6,269 nucleotides of DNA from Gammaproteobacteria bacterium (GTDB lineage Bacteria; Pseudomonadota; Gammaproteobacteria; SZUA-21). The notes beneath the pieces were generated by a model. It was given only the letters and a program-made list of their open reading frames with translations. It was not told where the DNA came from and searched no databases. Shown piece after piece: positions 5,905 through 6,269 of this stretch (the first letter of the stretch is position 1; each line of letters starts with the position of its first letter). The position numbers and the translations under genes are program-made. The stretch covers positions 1 through 6,269 of the forward strand of contig QIKQ01000326.1 in the NCBI GenBank assembly GCA_003233075.1, given 5' to 3'.

Positions 5905-5961
5905 GGGAACCCCTGAATTAATCAGAGGTTCCTTAGATTGAAAGGAACTTCTAATTGTGTC

Positions 5962-6062
5962 TATTTGCACGCTGGCGGCGTTGTCGAATTTTTTTAAATA
6001 CGGGGTCGCGCAGCGATAAACTGCGCTTTTAAAAATTATTTCGCCTTGCCAGCGCACAAATA
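5962..6062. repeat. 101-bp long-palindrome element
   Basis: The arms 5962-5980 and 6042-6062 are inverted copies that share TATTTG, CGCTGGC and GGCG, separated by a 2-base change and a 2-base indel. AT-rich inner flanks (5987-6000 and 6027-6040) are also roughly complementary. At the centre GCGCAG (6008-6013) pairs perfectly with CTGCGC (6021-6026) around CGATAAA and is followed by TTTT. The whole block can fold as one long hairpin. It looks like a small dispersed palindromic element; no target duplication or family is evident. Confidence 0.65.
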
Positions 6063-6179
6063 TTCTATTTATTTAGAGGTGCCCTGAAGATTAGGCTGCT
6101 AAGCTCATTGCGGTTTGCGCCCGATTTATATATTTTAACTCACGGCTGTCCCGCTGTGTTGAAAATACTGGATGAAGCC
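6063..6179. other. Gene-free spacer between repeat elements
   Basis: I see no supported gene here. The one structure is a small hairpin, CACGGC and GCTGTG around TGTCCC near 6142-6159, with one G-T pair. Together with 5782-6062 and the end repeat it makes about 490 bases without a protein gene. Confidence 0.5.
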
Positions 6180-6262
6180 CTAGCCCGCATTTCTCACAGC
6201 CCGTCTACTGCGACGGCCCAATTGCATACTATGACTCGTTTTCACTCGGTCCAAGCGCTCGA
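6180..6262 (-). repeat. 83-bp inverted end repeat, right copy
   Basis: Reverse complement of 33-115 with one difference (6203). Outer neighbours differ from the left copy, so 6262 is the outer limit of shared sequence. Bases 6182-6200 also match the left arm of the palindromic copy at 2782-2800 with one change. Confidence 0.9.
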
Positions 6263-6269
6263 AAACGGT

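Larger units (their letters stand above)
5782..5932. mobile_element. 151-bp IS5-like MITE with TTAG target duplication
   Basis: The ends are imperfect 19-bp inverted repeats: GGAGGCTCTGAACAATTCA at 5782-5800 against the complement of 5914-5932 (15 of 19 match). They are flanked by the direct duplication TTAG at 5778-5781 and 5933-5936. A 4-bp YTAR duplication and ends of the form GGA...GAACAA...CCCTGA are typical of the IS5 group of the IS5 family. There is no room for a transposase, so this would be a non-autonomous derivative. Each end also folds on itself: 5787-5817 with loop TCCC, and 5906-5932 with loop ATTAA. The inner hairpins at 5821-5850 and 5885-5904 are listed separately or lie within it. 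Confidence 0.75.

Noticed and set aside
5851..6057. Minus-strand open frame of 68 codons
   Set aside because: It starts with GTG, has no ribosome binding site, and runs across the right half of the MITE and the whole 101-bp palindrome. A frame spanning two repeat elements is most likely chance.
5782..6262. Integron cassette recombination site (attC)
   Set aside because: The hairpins lack paired RYYYAAC and GTTRRRY core sites, and no integrase or cassette array is present.

Overview
The window reads like chromosome of an AT-rich gammaproteobacterium, probably of a marine Alteromonadales type. That placement is inferred from a very OmpR/EnvZ-like two-component pair, low G+C judged by eye, and a heavy load of small palindromic repeats. 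No rRNA, tRNA, CRISPR array, integrase or transposase gene is visible.

Layout: (1) 1-115 is a copy of a dispersed repeat, whose 83-bp core (33-115) returns inverted at the far end (6180-6262, 82/83 identical). (2) 112-522, minus strand: a small secreted cysteine-rich repeat protein. (3) 523-690: a divergent control region with two pairs of 10-bp-phased GTTACA half-sites, which fit an OmpR-type operator. (4) 691-1440 and 1409-2740, plus strand: an overlapping response regulator/histidine kinase operon, orthologous or paralogous to ompR-envZ. (5) 2741-2847: a convergent gap holding a palindromic, shortened copy of the end repeat. (6) 2848-4650, minus: a 600-residue single-pass membrane protein with a Sel1 repeat and an unrecognised C-terminal domain. 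(7) 4651-4944: a divergent AT-rich gap with perfect palindromes. (8) 4945-5781, plus: a four-helix membrane protein with a cytoplasmic four-cysteine tail. (9) 5782-6269: a gene-free repeat island made of a 151-bp IS5-like MITE with a TTAG target duplication, a 101-bp long palindrome and the inverted end repeat.

How the parts may work together: the kinase EnvZ-type sensor phosphorylates the regulator, which probably binds the tandem GTTACA boxes. It could thereby control its own operon and the divergent cysteine-rich protein. The two large membrane proteins have no recognised function and are divergently arranged; nothing in the sequence ties them to the two-component system. The most striking overall feature is the repeat architecture: three copies of one repeat end at exactly the same base, two of them inverted around about 6.1 kb, next to two other small non-autonomous-looking elements.
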